Assembly (NCBI GenBank): GCA_013399875.1
Contig: VXAZ01004553.1
Coordinates: 930,001-994,000, forward strand
Reading direction: 5' to 3'
Length of the DNA: 64,000 bases
Source: Gymnorhina tibicen
Taxonomy: Eukaryota > Chordata > Aves > Passeriformes > Artamidae
Positions within the stretch are counted from its first letter, which is position 1. Each line of letters starts with the position of its first letter. The position numbers and the translations under genes were made by a program. This document shows positions 26,707-41,799 of the stretch, piece after piece. The notes below the pieces were generated by a model. The model saw nothing but the letters and a program-made list of their open reading frames with translations, ran no database searches and had not been told where the DNA came from.

Positions 26707-29700
26707 AAGGGACAGCACAGTTACTGCATCCTGCTGTAAACTCAGGAACCTGAATTGTTCATAGATCCTAGACCACAGAAACTAAAAAAAAAGGCCATTT
26801 CAATAAGAGCACCTTTATTTCAACAGATGCTGTGCCTCAGTCTTGGCGGAAACACCAAATCACCAGTGGTTCCATAAGAGAAAGGAATAAAGCAGCTGCT
26901 CCAAAAAGAGTTTATAAGGAAGGTGGTATCAGGTATGAAACATGATGCCTGAAGTTTTCCTATTCATGACATATCTAAATTTCCCCACATCTTTGGCATT
27001 TGCACCTAGAGCAGACGGGACAGAGAATATAGAAGTTACCACCGGTTAAAAACCAAAACAAAACAGAATTAAATTGATCAGAGCACCAAACATCACTCGG
27101 TGATGTTTCATGCCTGATAAAGTTCACAGTTTGGTGCTGTGGACCTGAAGGAAGGTGAGACCAGCTGCAGTGTCTATAATCACCGCAGAAACTTTCTGAC
27201 TGATCAGTAATAAACCCACGTGCCTCAGAGCTGACCAAGGGCTAAACTCCACAGACATTGTTTATTTATTTGAGCTCTTGGTGTAGTTCAGCACATTGAG
27301 TGGCAATTCCCAAAGCTGCAAAGCTGCTTGGTTATAAGGCCAAGGGGCAACTTTCTGCAGAGGTTATTTTCCCCATGCAGGTACAACTGAGCTCTGGTTT
27401 ATAGGTATTACTCCAATAAAAAAAAGCAAAGAAGGGTTCTGTCACTTTCTGTCCTCTAAGCTGCAATCCCAAATCCTGCTGTGTGGCAAACACAGAGCAG
27501 GGACACCCACACTGGGCCTCAGAGAGCTTTCAGGGCTGCATTAGGTTATCAAGATTGCTAAGGCAGAAGGAGAACACCAGACAATAATTAGGACTTTTAT
27601 CCCATAATTTGCTTAAACCCAAATGCTGGCAGTGAAATGCTGCTATTTGATACTATCCAGCAGGAATGAGCTTCGAGTCTTCCTTCTGACTTCCCTTTCT
27701 GTGGTTTCCCAGCAAAGCAATATGGGGCAGTGGCAAAACACAGATTCAAATTATTTCCATTAGGCACATTGTTTGTATTCTTGATTAACAACGGCAGCTG
27801 AAATGATTCTTTAACACCATTTTCAACCACACATGTAAGGGAAGAAGAATCATAAAATAAGACACTTTTCTTGAAAGAAGGATGCTTATTTGCTTTAAAA
27901 ATAAACATGAGATGGCTTTTGATATCTTTAGTTTCTAACGTGTGCCTAATCAGCATAAACTGGGAATATTTTTGATGCCCATTCGAGTAAAATGTTAGAA
28001 ACAAAGCATTTGCTGTGGTCTCTGAAGCTATTCAGTTACGTGCTAGAACAGCTCTCCAGCTTCAAAGGAAGGTGTATGGACCCCAAAAACGTACAGATGT
28101 GGAATTAATCACCCACAAAAGAAAATACCTCTCCATTTATAGCTATTATTTAACCTACAATAGGTCTAAAAGATAAAAACTCAGAGGCATCAGTTCACTG
28201 CAAAGATTGTTACAATTCAATTACTGCTACTGATATTAAACATTGTTTTATGGAATGTTTCAGTTGAATACAACAATTAAAATATTACTCCAAATCTCTG
28301 TACTCAGTCTTTAGCCTACACTTCAAATAGAATGCTTAGAAGAGACACTTTGGGGCACATTCCACTGGAGAACGCACCACATCTGGCATTTTTTGTGCAG
28401 TGATGTTAACCTGAGGGTTACCAGCTGCAACAATTAGGGACCCACACTTCAGGGGTGCCTCTGTGAACCCATGGGCCAACAGGGGAACCCACAGCCACAG
28501 AAGGGGCTGTTCCTGCTTGTAACCAACACCAGCTGGGAGGGAGGAACTGTGTGTGTGCAACTGTGAATGTGTGTGGGATTTTAACTTTCTGGAATTAGTT
28601 TTAGAACTGCATTTAGAAATTTGTAGGTGCTCCTTAACGTTTCTTAAGTGTCTAAGTGTTCTGGTTTATCTGTTGTATTGCTGATGCTGATCTTAAATAT
28701 AGAGTCCCCTGATCTCTCGTTAATTATGATTTTAATGAATCAGCAAATGGCCTCGGTTTTGGTGTGTTTAAACCATGGGAATTGAGTGGGGTTTTTTAGC
28801 GATACTCCAGCATTTCATAGAGTAATGATCACCAAACTGCATTTGAGGCTTCCAGTGAGCATGGATTCATTGAGTTGCAGAGCTCTCATTCTTTAGTACT
28901 CACTGCCTCAAGTATCCTGACATATGACACATACTACGTATCATGTTTCATAGCTCTGGGCTGGAATGAAGGAAATTTCAGTATGGGACACAGCTACGAA
29001 ATACAGATTCCATTTCCTTGAAACGAGCTGAATTTTATCGGATTTCTTCCACAAAAATTATATGCATGCTTGGAAATTATTTGCATTTTAAAAAAATATA
29101 AGAAAGGTCTTCAAATACATAAGATTACCACTCATTTTCAAATAACAGTCACATCAACTATGCAATATCCTCCCTCGATACAGAGCAGTGCAGCGTATTT
29201 TAAAACCAGTCATCTCTACATACTGGACTAGAGATACTCTATACCACACCTGCCCTGTTTTCTTGGTTCTGAATCCAGACTGGCCAGTTGCTTTGCCAAA
29301 TGAATACTACTCTTGTACAGGTCCAATGTTACTGTGAACAACACTGAAAATGTATGTCTTTTTATGCAGCAAACCCATCTTTTAGCGATCATAAAGTTTA
29401 GAAAAATCATTAAAATTTCTGCTGAGGCAGGCATTCGGTAAGAGCTGGCCTAAGGATATCTAAATCCAAAACCTAATACCGTAAATCCAAATTAAACATT
29501 GCCTACACCTCTAGCTTCCAAAACTGGTACCAAATTCTCGTTCCTTTCTCTCATATGGGCCCAAACAGGATTTTCCAACCACAGACCTGCACTCTGTGAA
29601 GAATGCCAGCGAGCCAGCAGCTGAGAAGTTCAAACCAAAGCAGCCACCTTTCCAACAACATGAGGTTACAGTGAGCGCACGGCAGCTACGGCAGATAATA

Positions 29701-30562
29701 AACACCAAACCAGAGGCTACAGGCGTGATTGCATAAAAGTCACACGCACTGGCAAAGCCAGAAGAAAATCCATTAATCAAGGAGGCTTTCTGAAGCTGGG
29801 GAAGCGACAGGCAGGTTGTGCTCATGAGGAACCACCACCCCCTGTAGTGGCAGGTTTGGTGAAGGGGAGTGCAGTGTCAGGACCTGCTGTTTCTCTTCCT
29901 TTGCATCCAGTGGCTCTCTTCTTTTGAGGCCTGTCTGAAGCTCTGCTCCTCACCCAGCAAACCTCAATCTTCTCCAGTATAACCAGATGTTTATTCCCCA
30001 TCTATCCCAGCAGGAATGTCTCTCCTGAAGAATCAAAGGCTTTCTGCATTTCCCCCCACTGCCTGGTGTACAGGATACTTCAGAGATTCATAATACTGAG
30101 AGCAGAGGAAATGTAGCAAGGAAAAGGAAAGGAGAATCATCCAGTCTAGATCTGTCCCTTCAACAGACAATGCCACTGTGTTTTAAACTGACAGTTTAAA
30201 AGTTAAAAGTTCTGTAAATAGTTATAAATCTGTTATCTCCAGCAAAGAGTGAACCAAAGCAAACCAACCAAACAAAAAAAACCCACAGAAAAGGGAACTT
30301 TTTTGGTACTTATTTTTTGCTAACTCTTCTCTCCCCGAGGACAAAATAAGGTCTTTTATCAACTTCTTGTACTCTTATACCTGCATTGCTTTAAAAATCA
30401 GCACATAAAGCAGTGATATCCTCAGCTTTCTATTATTGCTCACCATCCCCGGCAGTTTTCTGCATATGCATGTTTCAGTTGTTATAAAACTAATTTAAAT
30501 ATGAAAATACTTGACCCAGCCCTGTTTGTAGACAAAATGGAAAAGCTGAAAGAACAACCCAC

Positions 30563-30777
30563 CAGGTTCTCCTCAAACCACTCCCGCAGACACAGTGCTG
30601 TGGCCCCTGGGATTTGGTTTCGCAACGCTTCTTTCTCTTGAGGATCCTCCAGCATCTCCAGGGCCATCTTCAGATCTTCCAGGAGGTGCAGAATTTGAAA
30701 TGTGCCCAGGTACACTGATGGAGCAGGTGACACAATATCATAGCCACCATTAGCATACTCTGTGGCTGACTTTGTGC
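30563..30777 (-). CDS. PPFIBP2: PPFIBP2 coding exon 2
   Basis: This 215-nt exon has an acceptor TTTGCTTTAG| at 30779-30778 and a donor CTG|GTGGGT at 30562-30561. It enters after one base of a split glycine codon (G from the previous exon, GC here) and leaves in phase 0, adding 72 residues with that glycine. The product starts GTKSATEYANGGYDIVSP, a divergent, serine/proline-containing linker. It then has a conserved helix-rich block with LHLLEDLKMALEMLEDPQEK, NQIPGATA and REWFEENL. This block precedes the coiled coil in both vertebrate liprin-betas, and its LEMLE.PQE spelling is the beta-2 form. The linker is the least conserved part and could vary by alternative splicing. In-frame reading past the donor to about 30482 is intron. 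Confidence 0.96.
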
Positions 30778-33700
30778 CTAAAGCAAACAAAATGAGGAGA
30801 GACAGTAATGTTATACAATTGTTTAGTGGGTGGCAAATTGATAGGTACTACACTCTACAACATTTGTACTTCAGACTGACAAGTTTCAGTTTAGAATGAA
30901 AACCTTCATTTCAGGCTTAGAAATACTTGAACTATTCTCTAGATAAATCATGAAATCTGGAGACTTAAAGGCAAGAGGTGTGTACAAGCATATGAAAAAA
31001 GAACTTTGACCTAGAACTCATTTGCAATGTCCGTTGAATTAGAAATCCGGAAACCTTATCCCAAATCACCTGTAATTTTCCACAGTTACCATGAGATGTC
31101 ACTAACTTCTCAGCTACATCGTTGGCAGTCCCCACGCAGCACAGTGCTAAGCAATGTAAGAATGACTGATGCCGCCCTTTGAGGAGAAACTTGGATCAAA
31201 ATAGATCACGTTACCAGATCTAGAAAAATATGAATGACTGTGAGCAGGTTTAGAACTCTCCCACAGAGAACAACCACACAAAATTCAGCAGTATAAATGG
31301 CCAGCGAAATTTTTCTAGCTCTATAAATTACAAAGAGCTCTCTAAATTGCACTGCCTCCCACCTGCCAGCCCTCCAGCACCAATATTATTTTCTCAACAA
31401 GAAGCACCATAGAAAAATCATCTCACTTATGGAAGGATTATAAATAACACATTCTAAAATCTCCAAAACTTTTTGTCTTAGTACCCTGTATGTTTCAATG
31501 AGATGCACACTAAAATAAGGCATCTTTGATTACATTTAATATGCCTTTGTTTCTTTAAGAACCAGAAAACTTCTATTTGCTCTACTTTTTAAAGTTTTTA
31601 TTTACAATTCATTACCTCATGTACATAATAGATTGTACACATGTCTTCATTCCTGTTCTCTCTAGCATAAACAATCACAATTTCCCCTCCTATTTGATTT
31701 AATGGGAGATTTTTTTCATGTTTTTGGTCACTCACAGTGTACTGGATCCACACAGCATATAGTATTCATTTGAAGACTACATAATTGATGTCCACAAGGG
31801 GATTATAATAATCTCCTTACTATTCTTCTTTTTACTCCTGTGTTTAACATAGTTTACATGTTAGTTATGAAAGGAGCAAAAATCTTCACGGAGTCTTTGA
31901 AAATTGTCTGCTAAGTTTATTTTTTCCCTGAGCAGATACATCTAATGTGACGTACAAACACATAAGGAATTCAGATTTTCCTCTTGAATGCACACTACCT
32001 CACATTAATCAGTGTTAGTTTGCCTGCTGTGGTCGTTTATCTACCATGATTCAGGCACTGCAAACTACGTTTGAACCCAGTGTTTCATTTTACATGTAGC
32101 CTGATACACAACTCATGAGTACATCACCACTGTAGGTCCCAGGACACAGAAATGCCTTCTGCACCTAGATTAGCTTTTAACCAAACTGCTAACTGATCAT
32201 TTAATGCTAATATTATTCCCCATGCCACCCAGTTTCTGAACAAGGATGATACTTTGTCTCTCATTTTTTTAAATGCTTAACTTCACTCTCAGCTTTTGGG
32301 AAAATTTCGATAGCATTAACCAGGTTTTCTTCAACCACTGTTTTTAATGACCCAAAGTAGTCTGTCAGGTCTTTGCAAAAAATTGTGTGGCTTGAATTTT
32401 ACCCTACAATGCACGTGGGGGTTTTTCTTCGACTGTTTTAAACAACGAAAAGCCCTCCCTAGAAATTTGCAAGGCTCCGTAGTAGGATTTTTTTTTTTTT
32501 TTTTGGTAAAGCAACATTCATTTTCACTACAGGAGCATTTCATATTACCCTAATCTCTTTTCAGACTCAGAATATTCTGTTTGATCCTGTTGACTTCCGC
32601 TGCTTATGAGTTTATTTTAATACCTCAAGTGCAAGATCTCATCTTAATTTCTGGCTAAGACCATGTCCAAGATAAAATTTCTTCAATATCCGGTGCTCCA
32701 AAGGCTGCCACACGAGACAACCTCGTAAATCAGCCTCGGCTTCCTGAATTACTTCCTTTCGAGGGGAGGATCAGCTGACTGCTTTGCAGGACTTGTGTTC
32801 TCTAACCACTGAACATTATTTTCTTATGTATCCCTATGCTCTCAGCTACTCAGGCCAGATTGTTTCTTTTTATGCATCTCCCAATGCAGATTAATATTGA
32901 ACTTCAGCAACTAAAAATAGCAGATTTCCAAACTGTGTAAGGGCCATTTGGATCACAGAACCAATTACATCTTTTCTTTCATTCAGCCAGAGTGGCTGAT
33001 TACTCACATTCTGAGAGATGCATACACAAACTGATATATGACACTGACTTCTTAAGCAGTATTGATTCCTCGGTTTTTGTGCCATTTCTCACTCTTTCTT
33101 TTGGAAAGCTCCATGCCAATATTTTGTTTTTCTACTATGAAAAGTGCTTGCTAAGCAAAATCAGACACGATTCAAAGCTACTTCCTAATCAGCTTTGGTG
33201 GCCAACCCTTCAGTGAACTGGCAATTTAAAATATTTATGGAATGGGAAAAACTGAAAGGAGCATTCTGCTGTAGATTTCTTCATGTTGTTTGTATGAATA
33301 CTTTTTATTTATAGACAAGTGGGAAAAAAAAACCCCAAATAAAATTCTACACAATCCAAACAAAATCACAGTAACTTACAGGCCCACAACTAATATTCCA
33401 GATGTGAAATAGAAGCCAAGCTAAATACAATTTAAGATGATTGTTCAGGAGTTCTGTTAATTGCACTAGGTAGATAGTTTATATAGTCAAATATACACCT
33501 ACACCATATGTACCACTGTAACTTTCTCCAGGACAGTACAGGTAACATCTTTGTTCACCAGTCCAAATGACTCACTGTGTATCACCTCTTGCCTCAATCC
33601 TTACATTATCATGGCTACAACATTCCTGGCAACATCTACTTTCTACAGAAGATAATCTCGGACTCTGTAGGAAAACTCAGTGTCAGTGACACTCACACAT

Positions 33701-34756
33701 TTCAGCATGCCTTTGTTCGATGTCCCTCTCCCAAAACACCAGGGAAAACAACATACACACACCCTCTTTAATCCTGGCAGGTGGAAGAACTGTCACCCTT
33801 AGGAAACTCAATTCTATGAAGGATAAAAATTCTAAAGTGCTGGAGCACAGGCAGAGCCAGCCAGGAATTCTGTGATTTCCTGAGACTGGGCATACTCCAT
33901 GTGCATCCTTGAGTTATCCCAGGCTTTTCAACTGGCAGTTCAGACTGGCAGAATTCTGAGCATCTTCACATTTTGCAGAATGCTTTAAAACTGGTTTGCT
34001 GTGGATTGCCAGCATAGTACCTTTTATTCTCCTAGCTGCAATGGAAAATGGGGATTTGAATGCAACAAGTAATGCTCTTTGTACTAGGTACAGAAATGCA
34101 GAAATACCAAGCTCAACTCAGCATTTTAATTCAGAAAACTTCCTGATTTGCTGCTAAAATTCAAATGAATCACAGGCTTGCTTCTCTTATTTGCTTTCCA
34201 TGAGTTTCGCATTAAGTAGGATTGCTCTGCTCGCTAGAAGGACAAGAACACACCCTGGAAATCAGAAGTGCGTAGGAGCAAATAATTGTATTTCTTTGCA
34301 TTGCTTTAAGCCTTGACATCATTGTGCTGCAAAGTACAAGAAGTTTCGACACCAGACAGTAAGAATTTGGATGTCCTTGCAGATTAATGGAAGTAAAAAG
34401 AAAAAGAGATGCCACAGAACATTATTTGTTACCAGAATTCTCTACCATTAACAACTCTTTATTTGTGTGTAGTTTTATTATATATCTGTATAACTGAAAA
34501 AGTGAAGAATGCAGTTCAAACATCAGAATTTTATCAATACTCAGGAAAAATGAGCACAGTTTTGAACTCTTGTAAAAGGACTCTTTTTTCTCTTGAGCAA
34601 GTCACACTCTTCCTGTACCTCACTTCTTTTTCCAGGAGTAAACAGGAGACAGGGGAATCTTTTGTCATGATGTTTATATAATACTCAACACCATGGTTTC
34701 CTAGTGTACTGCTGGAACACAATTATTCATCATGAATGTTCACTTTAGAGGAGCAG

Positions 34757-34781
34757 AAAAGAAAGGAAGAAAGAAAGAAAG
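34757..34781. repeat. (GAAA)n-type purine microsatellite
   Basis: A run of GAAA and GGAA units on the plus strand lies in intron 1, in the middle of an otherwise ordinary AT-rich segment. Confidence 0.85.
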
Positions 34782-37700
34782 GGAGAAAAATTGTTGAAAT
34801 GAAGACATTCCAAGAAGCTCACTTCTGGCCTCCGCGAACAGCCAGTGGGTGAAGGAGGTTAAATGCAGCTGCACATTAGATGTAGGTAGGAAGAATAAAA
34901 TAAGTAATAAGGAGAACAACTTTTAAGTTACACATTTCTTACACCCTGACCATGCAAGCACATTTTTCTCTCAGAGGTCCTTGCAATTAGCGGAATGGCT
35001 TCAAAGAAACATTCCTTTTGGGCAAATACATAACCTATTCAGAAAATGGCACTGCCAGTAGCTTGCAAAAATAAGTTACTAAGCACAAGTAAAGAAAGAG
35101 GCAAAAGCCTTGCCAGTTTGAAAATCCCCTCAGCCTATGTTGTATACATTCATCCATCACACAACTTCCAGCTCTCTTAGAGAGGTAGATATTGTGTCTG
35201 ATCTCTCACTTTCCCTTGCATCTTAAAATGAGACGAAGAGGATGAAATTTTCATTCTCAAACTGGCTGAGTTTTTTAAAAAAAAAAAAGAGTCCTGGTAA
35301 TGCACAACTCGACCATCAGTGATTAAAAAGAGATTTTCCTAAGACTACTGGCTCCTTTAGATCAGAAACCAGCAAAAACCAACAAAAAACCCACAGCAAA
35401 AACAAAAACTACACCTATGCTGGGTAAGGATGACTATAGAAAGCTGAAATATCCAAGAGTAACAATTTTGACATCTGACCAAGAGTGGTTAGAACAGAGT
35501 TACAAACATGCATTCCCTCTGGCCTTTCAGTCAATCACAACACTGCTAGAGAACACATTTTTACCTGAATTTTTACTCAGTGAGCATATAGGTTGTCCAA
35601 GTTCTTCCTCTCTCCTTCAAGACTACAAAGGGTAATTTTCTTTGAAGCACAGTTGTCTTTTTCTCATGAAGACAGCCTTGAAGATGTGAATTTATGTAAA
35701 CTAGCAGTAGGGGCTGGACAGGACATATTTCAGCCTCCTGGTTCCTAAGCCTCCTGCAAAATGCGTGAAGAGGGAGCTCACACAGTCCTTCCTTCTCATA
35801 CTGTAATGCAGAATACATCACAACTGGGGTGTTTTGAGTCACAGCTCATATTAACTTCTCCTCAAATCTCTGCTTTTAGATCTTTAGCTACAGGGAAAAG
35901 TAACTATTAAGCTGGATTAGCCGGAAGTCCTAGGAAAAATTTTCCAAGCCTAGAAACGCTAATGACCACATTCAGATGAGAGCTTCATGCAGCTCAGATG
36001 ATTTTCAGCTGAGCTCTTCCTACAACCACACATGGAATCTTTGAGACAATTTTCAAGAACTGTCTATAATTTCTTATGCAAATTATAGGTGTAATTACTG
36101 AGACTTTTTACCTACATGCTTGCAGACACTGAGCTGTGATGTGCAGCACATTTAGGGACTGCACACACAGCTACAGCAGAAAGGTCTCTCCTCTCCAGAA
36201 ACACAAGCTAAGCAGCCAGCTGAAAAAAGGAAGATGGATTATGCAGCTGTGATGGAGGTTTGGGGCCGAGTCTCCACTGCACAGGAAAAACGGGATCAAC
36301 ACATTTATTAAAGAATAAAAAATATTTGCAACATTTTGGTCCTTTTTTTTTTTTAATTACACATAAAAAAGGAGTATATTTAGGGCCACTGAAGCCAGTA
36401 GTCTAAGTAAAACAACGGTTTTAGTACAAAATCTGTAATTGTTTGTAATAATCAGTAGTAAGAACATTCAGCTTGTGAGGAAATAAAGGAAACTAGTTTC
36501 ATTAAGATTACACTGTTTTCATTTTTAAAAAGACTCTCAAATCAATTTCATTGCCTTAAAGTAGGAAGTAAACAAGACATGATTTTGAATTTAATGATAT
36601 CAAACTAAATTGAAATCCTAGAAATCTGTTCACTTGCCTGTTAAACAACTGACTGACTCATATACTGAAAAACAGATCACATCATGCAAACTACAAAAGG
36701 ACCTTTGTGTCTTAGATTTTCAGTCCCATGGGGTTTTGGCCATCATGGTTTATTTGCCTTTCTTTGCCACATGTCGTATCTGCAGCTATTTAAGTTTCTG
36801 TTTCTTTTCAGTCCTTCCTCAAAACTCAATACAAACAGCTGTGATGTATGGAGTTTATCTGGTATAAAAGCAAAGCATTACTGCAGCTTGGCAAGCTGAT
36901 GTAGGTGTCTAGGACATGACAATGTTTTTGCTGTTTTATACTAAAAAAAAAAAACAAAACCTATCTCTTGTCAGAAATAAAGAATTTAAAGCAGCATATT
37001 TAAACTGTAAATATTTTTCCATTTTGAATTAGTTTCAACTCCGATTTTCAAGAAAACTTCTAATTTTGTTGTTTTGCCGGAAAGGCAGAAGCACACACAA
37101 GGGAAGCCAAAGACCAAACTGATCGGTAAATCAGTTTGACTTGCACTTTCAAAGGACAATTTTGCCTTACAAAAACCAATTTTAAACACCTATTTTTTTT
37201 AGATGATAATGAGGTATTTACAGAAGAGAGTCTCTCAGTGCTTTCAGCCCTGCAGGTTCTGTAGTACTGCCCTGTTTACAGGGGGAATCCGTCGGTCCTA
37301 CAGACAAGGTGGAGAGTCTCCCCTCCCAGCCCTGTGCTCAGAGCCCCACGACGTGTGAGAAAGTGAGAAGGGGAAGCGTGTTTGGGGACAGCAGCCCAAA
37401 CAGCTGCAGTGACCTCTTGTGTGGTTAAGCACTCCAAACTGAGGAAATTCCAAAGGTCAGGTTGCTCTGGCAACCCTGGGAAGGAAAGACTCAGTAGCCA
37501 GGGTTGCACATGCACAAGTCAGGTGCCCTGATTCTCACATGATTTTAAAACACTGCATTGGACACTTATGCAAGGTCTTAACTCAAAGACTACAGCACGT
37601 GCAAAAGGCCTAATAAACAGCTGGTTATAGTAACAAATTGCTGTGATGGTTATTCAGGAGTGTACACCTGGAGAGGCCACAGCTTAGGTGTTGTTAACAA

Positions 37701-39889
37701 AATTATAAGCAAGGCCACAGAAAGCTGACATGAAAAATTATGAATTAAATAAATAGAAAGGCATCAAACTGCTATGTTGTTACATCTTTAAAATATTTTT
37801 AGTTGCTATAAATGGGTTATTGTTGACATCTAAGGAATTTACTAATCTGCTTTTCTTAAGTTGGGTACCTGAAGATAAATGTCGGCACCTAAAACAAGTT
37901 TTAAGTGTTATAAGATAAAACCCCACCAATTATAAAGCATAAATATTTGTGATAAGCTTTTATATTTCCTCCTTTAACATCCTGGATGTTCAGAGGTCAC
38001 ACAAAATTTTTATCTTTCCCTTTCCCCCAACCCCCCATTGTTCCTGACACATAATTTTCTGGAACTGTTATGACAGAAAGTTATATATTTCTCTATCAAA
38101 GACCTTGTTTCAAGTAATTTTCTATGTAATTTCCTTTTTCATATCTCTATTGCTATAAGATCTATGCATAAACACACTGTAGTTAATGGTTATAAAAATG
38201 CCGCTATAGTATAACTACAAAAATGCTCACCTTAATGCACAGCAGTAACAAGATAAACAAGTGCCTAGATATGTCTTTTGTTTAGAAAAATAGCCTGAAT
38301 TGTTGATTGAAAAAGAACAGAAAATAAAAAGGAAATACAGTAATCATAACTGAAGCACAGCCTTTGAACACAATTGTAATTTATTTAGAAAATGCAAGAA
38401 AACCACTGCAACTGTTGTTGTCCAATTACACCGATCTACAATGAAGGAAATTGCTTTGTATTTAAACTGTTCTGTTTCTCTCATCATTATTTTTAACTAC
38501 AGTCAATTCAGCGCTCTGAAGTGAAATTCTACAAAGATTCCTATTAAAATTATAAAAAGTTACACATCTTTATTATAGAAACCAAATTCTGAATTTGAAA
38601 GTATTGTGAACCTTGAACAGGATTTAAGTGATAAACATATAAAGCTGTCTGGAAATGTACAAATTGAAAAGAAAAAATAGAAGCTATTTCCTAGCCATTG
38701 TACACGGTCACAACTGTGCCCATCAGCTGCATGTCACCCAGCATCTACTTCAAATGAGACCCACCAGCACCTCCCCAACACACACCACAGAAAAACAGGA
38801 TTAAGTGCTCTCTGTCTGGTCTGGACAATTTCAATCCCCCATGAAGCAGAACAGAGGTGTCCATCTTCAGTTAAAGTGCTGTGAGACTGAATGAATCCTG
38901 TGATGACATGTGGCTATTCAGGGGTAAAGGATGAGGTCACCAGGAAATATTTTGTTCTCCTTTTATTTATGTAGAAACTCAGTGCAAACTTTATTCCACA
39001 AAACCTAAAATCCATCCAAAGGAGTTCAAATGACTGTCAGTATTTTTTTTTTGTCCACCCCTGCATTTAGAATCCAAGTTCTAATCGCTTATTAGAGGTG
39101 ATTTAGCAATCCCCACAAACAGGTCCTCCTTCAAATTCTGGCTGGTAGATCCCATGAGGGAAATATATTAAACTTGAACTAAAACCTTGCCCAGCTCTTA
39201 AGCACAATTTCCTCTGGAGGCCCCTTTTTCAGCGAGGTTGTGGGAAGTGGCTGGGTTTCTAACACAGCAGCCACGGCCATGAACTGAACACCAACATTCT
39301 GTCACCTCATGAGAAGGGAATTCAAACACAAATACTCCTTGGGCAACTTCTGGCCCAACTTGTTAATTGTATTTAGTTTTCAATCTTTCTGAGCTAATAC
39401 TGAAATTCCAGTAGAGACCCATGTGATAACACATTTAACTTTCTCATTATTTTCCAGTAAGCAATAATTGCGGGGGCTCTGGTTAGAAGGAAACTCAGTA
39501 ATTACACTGATAACTTGATGAATTTGGAGAGACTCTGGAGCTACAGCAGACTATCTTGTGATAGGAATTTTTAGACCTTACAATTAATGTTCCCTAATCA
39601 CAAAGGGAAATAATGGATTTACAAATAGATGATGGAGAGAAGCAGTTTGATGTAAAATAATTGCAAAATAAAAACTGCATTAATTTATTAAGACATACTG
39701 CAAGTAAAAATAACCAAAATCTACAGTGCTATAAAGGAACACATGTTAACAAATGGGTACAAGCTGAATAAAAGGAGAAGTAATGACTTGGTCAAAGTTC
39801 GGAGGGAAGTAATGCCAAAGTCATGCACCTTAAATGAAGAATGAGTACATGGAACTGATATATGGTGCTTTCTTTAGAGGAAGCCTCTG

Positions 39890-40050
39890 TTTGGAGTGCA
39901 AGTCATTCCAGCTAATGGCTAAGTAATGTTCATTGACAATCACATTAGCCCTTTTTGCTATTTTAGTCAAATAAGGCTAATCATTTAGCGTGCCTAATTC
40001 ATATAGCTATGAGGGCGGGTTATCAGTACAGATGTACCGAAGCATAAAAG
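39890..40050. promoter_or_regulatory. Candidate intronic enhancer-like element
   Basis: The block holds clustered homeodomain-type cores (CTAATGG, GGCTAATCATTTAG, CCTAATTC), a MEF2-like CTATTTTAG and a GATA-like GTTATCAG. Such dense motifs resemble conserved intronic enhancers, but this is a visual impression and may be chance in AT-rich DNA. Confidence 0.22.
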
Positions 40051-41799
40051 ACTTGGGAACACTGACCTATCTGTCAGATTTGATCAGGCCCAGTGAAATT
40101 CAATTTGTTAATCTTGCCTCACAATCCTCCCCTCATGCAGTCTAAGCACTAATAGGTTTTGTGTTGCACTGAGAGTGAGCACAGACTGCAGTGGGACTCC
40201 TTGGCTGGATTAACCAGAATCATGCAGGAGAGATGTCACCTCTTGGAGCAAGGGAGGGGACTTTCAGAATTGGAAGGCTAAAAGTACAAATCTGTAAATA
40301 CTTGTAGCATATATTTGCATATACCCAGCTCTTATCCTAAAGGACAAGACCACAATCTAATATTTTAATGATAATAAAGCGAATAAAAGAAATGGGGACT
40401 GTTTTCTCATTACCCAGAGACCATGTTGGTTTTGCATGTGTATATACACATATATGCTCAAGCTTCAAAAGTTAAGCAATGTCAGATACACTTCTCTGGA
40501 TTTCTCAGTTCTCTAAAACAGGATTAATGCTAATTTTGTGCCTAAAGGTGAAGTTTCTGAGGGCAAGACAAGCACGTGGCTCTCCTGGTACCCACTGAGG
40601 CCTCATTCCAAAAGAAAACATCTCTTTTATCAACTACTTAAGTTTACATCAGTCATGAAGTTTAACCTTGGTCTTTAAATCCTGGAGATATCCACAGAAT
40701 CTGGATACAGTGAATTGAAATAGCTCAAGCTCTTAGCAGTGGACTTTTTGCTCTTTCCAGATGACTCTAAGAGCAGCTACATTTGTACAGATGATTTTTC
40801 CCTTTTTTGAAGAAATCTCAGTCCTGGTTTGTTTCAGTAAAGTCTTAGAGTCATCCTTTCAAAGGGGTTTTCTACTTTATTTTTTCTCTCACCATACAGG
40901 ACAAGAGACCATTCCTGTTTTCCAGTCCCTGCCCAAATTGCATACAGAAGCTCACTGGATTGAATTAGGGAGAATCAAAGCTGAATAATCATTCTGTTCC
41001 TCAGTTTCAGACAAACTGGGATAATAACTGTATCCAAGTATAGACTCCAGCAGATGTACTTGGTCCTTCAATCATACCAGAATATTCAAGAAATAGTTCT
41101 GCAACACACAGAACATTGGCTAGAGGAGACTAACAGCAGACTTAATCTGTATTTAAAAGTTTTATCTATTCCTAACAAAGACAAATAATAAAGAAATAAG
41201 GTAAACTACCTTTTCAAACAATTAAGTTTTTACTAAGTAAAGGAATAAATCAGTGCATTTCTTTGTTAGTACAGCTAGATATAACTCTGAAATCATATGG
41301 GAAGAATTCAATTAACACCAATGAGGCTTGACAGATGCACTGTCTGGGAAATATTTTGTTTCTTCTCCCATTAGACATCTTTATATAAGCCTGTTTTCAA
41401 TGTTATACTGCCTATCAGTGGACTTTAGACTGAAAATATAAATAATGCAAAGTCACAAAGTCAACTCTCTTGAACAGGTTGCCAACCTGCTTGTGACCTA
41501 CCCATGCACTGTGGAAATAAACTCCATATGCCACTGGCATGCCTGAAATGTTTTAGTCTAGAGCTTGGTCACCACCACTAGCACAGAACAGCTGTGATCA
41601 GCTGATTTCCACTGAAAAGTTCTTCCAACGTTTGCTTTGCTTCTCTCCATCACTGTTTTCCACCACCACAACAGCTAAGTGGTGGGGGTAAATGTGATGT
41701 CATTTGAAAGCCTGGAAAAATTTAATTTTATTCTTTGTTTATCAAGATTAAACCCTGGAATGGCATGGCACAAGCAATCTGAAAAAGGAGCAGGGAAAA

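Larger units (their letters stand above)
10080..30562 (-). other. PPFIBP2 intron 2
   Basis: This is the largest intron in the window at 20.5 kb. Apart from the possible LTR and CR1 between 12.1 and 13.9 kb and small tandem repeats at 19.88 and 26.65 kb, it is unique AT-rich sequence. Stretches around 17.0-17.4 kb have homeobox-like TAATTA/ATTAAT content that might be regulatory. No additional exon of PPFIBP2 and no gene nested on the plus strand is supported. Confidence 0.8.

Noticed and set aside
30482..30562. In-frame extension of PPFIBP2 coding exon 2 to about 30482
   Set aside because: Liprin similarity ends at the CTG|GTGGGT donor, and the next exon continues the family sequence exactly in phase.
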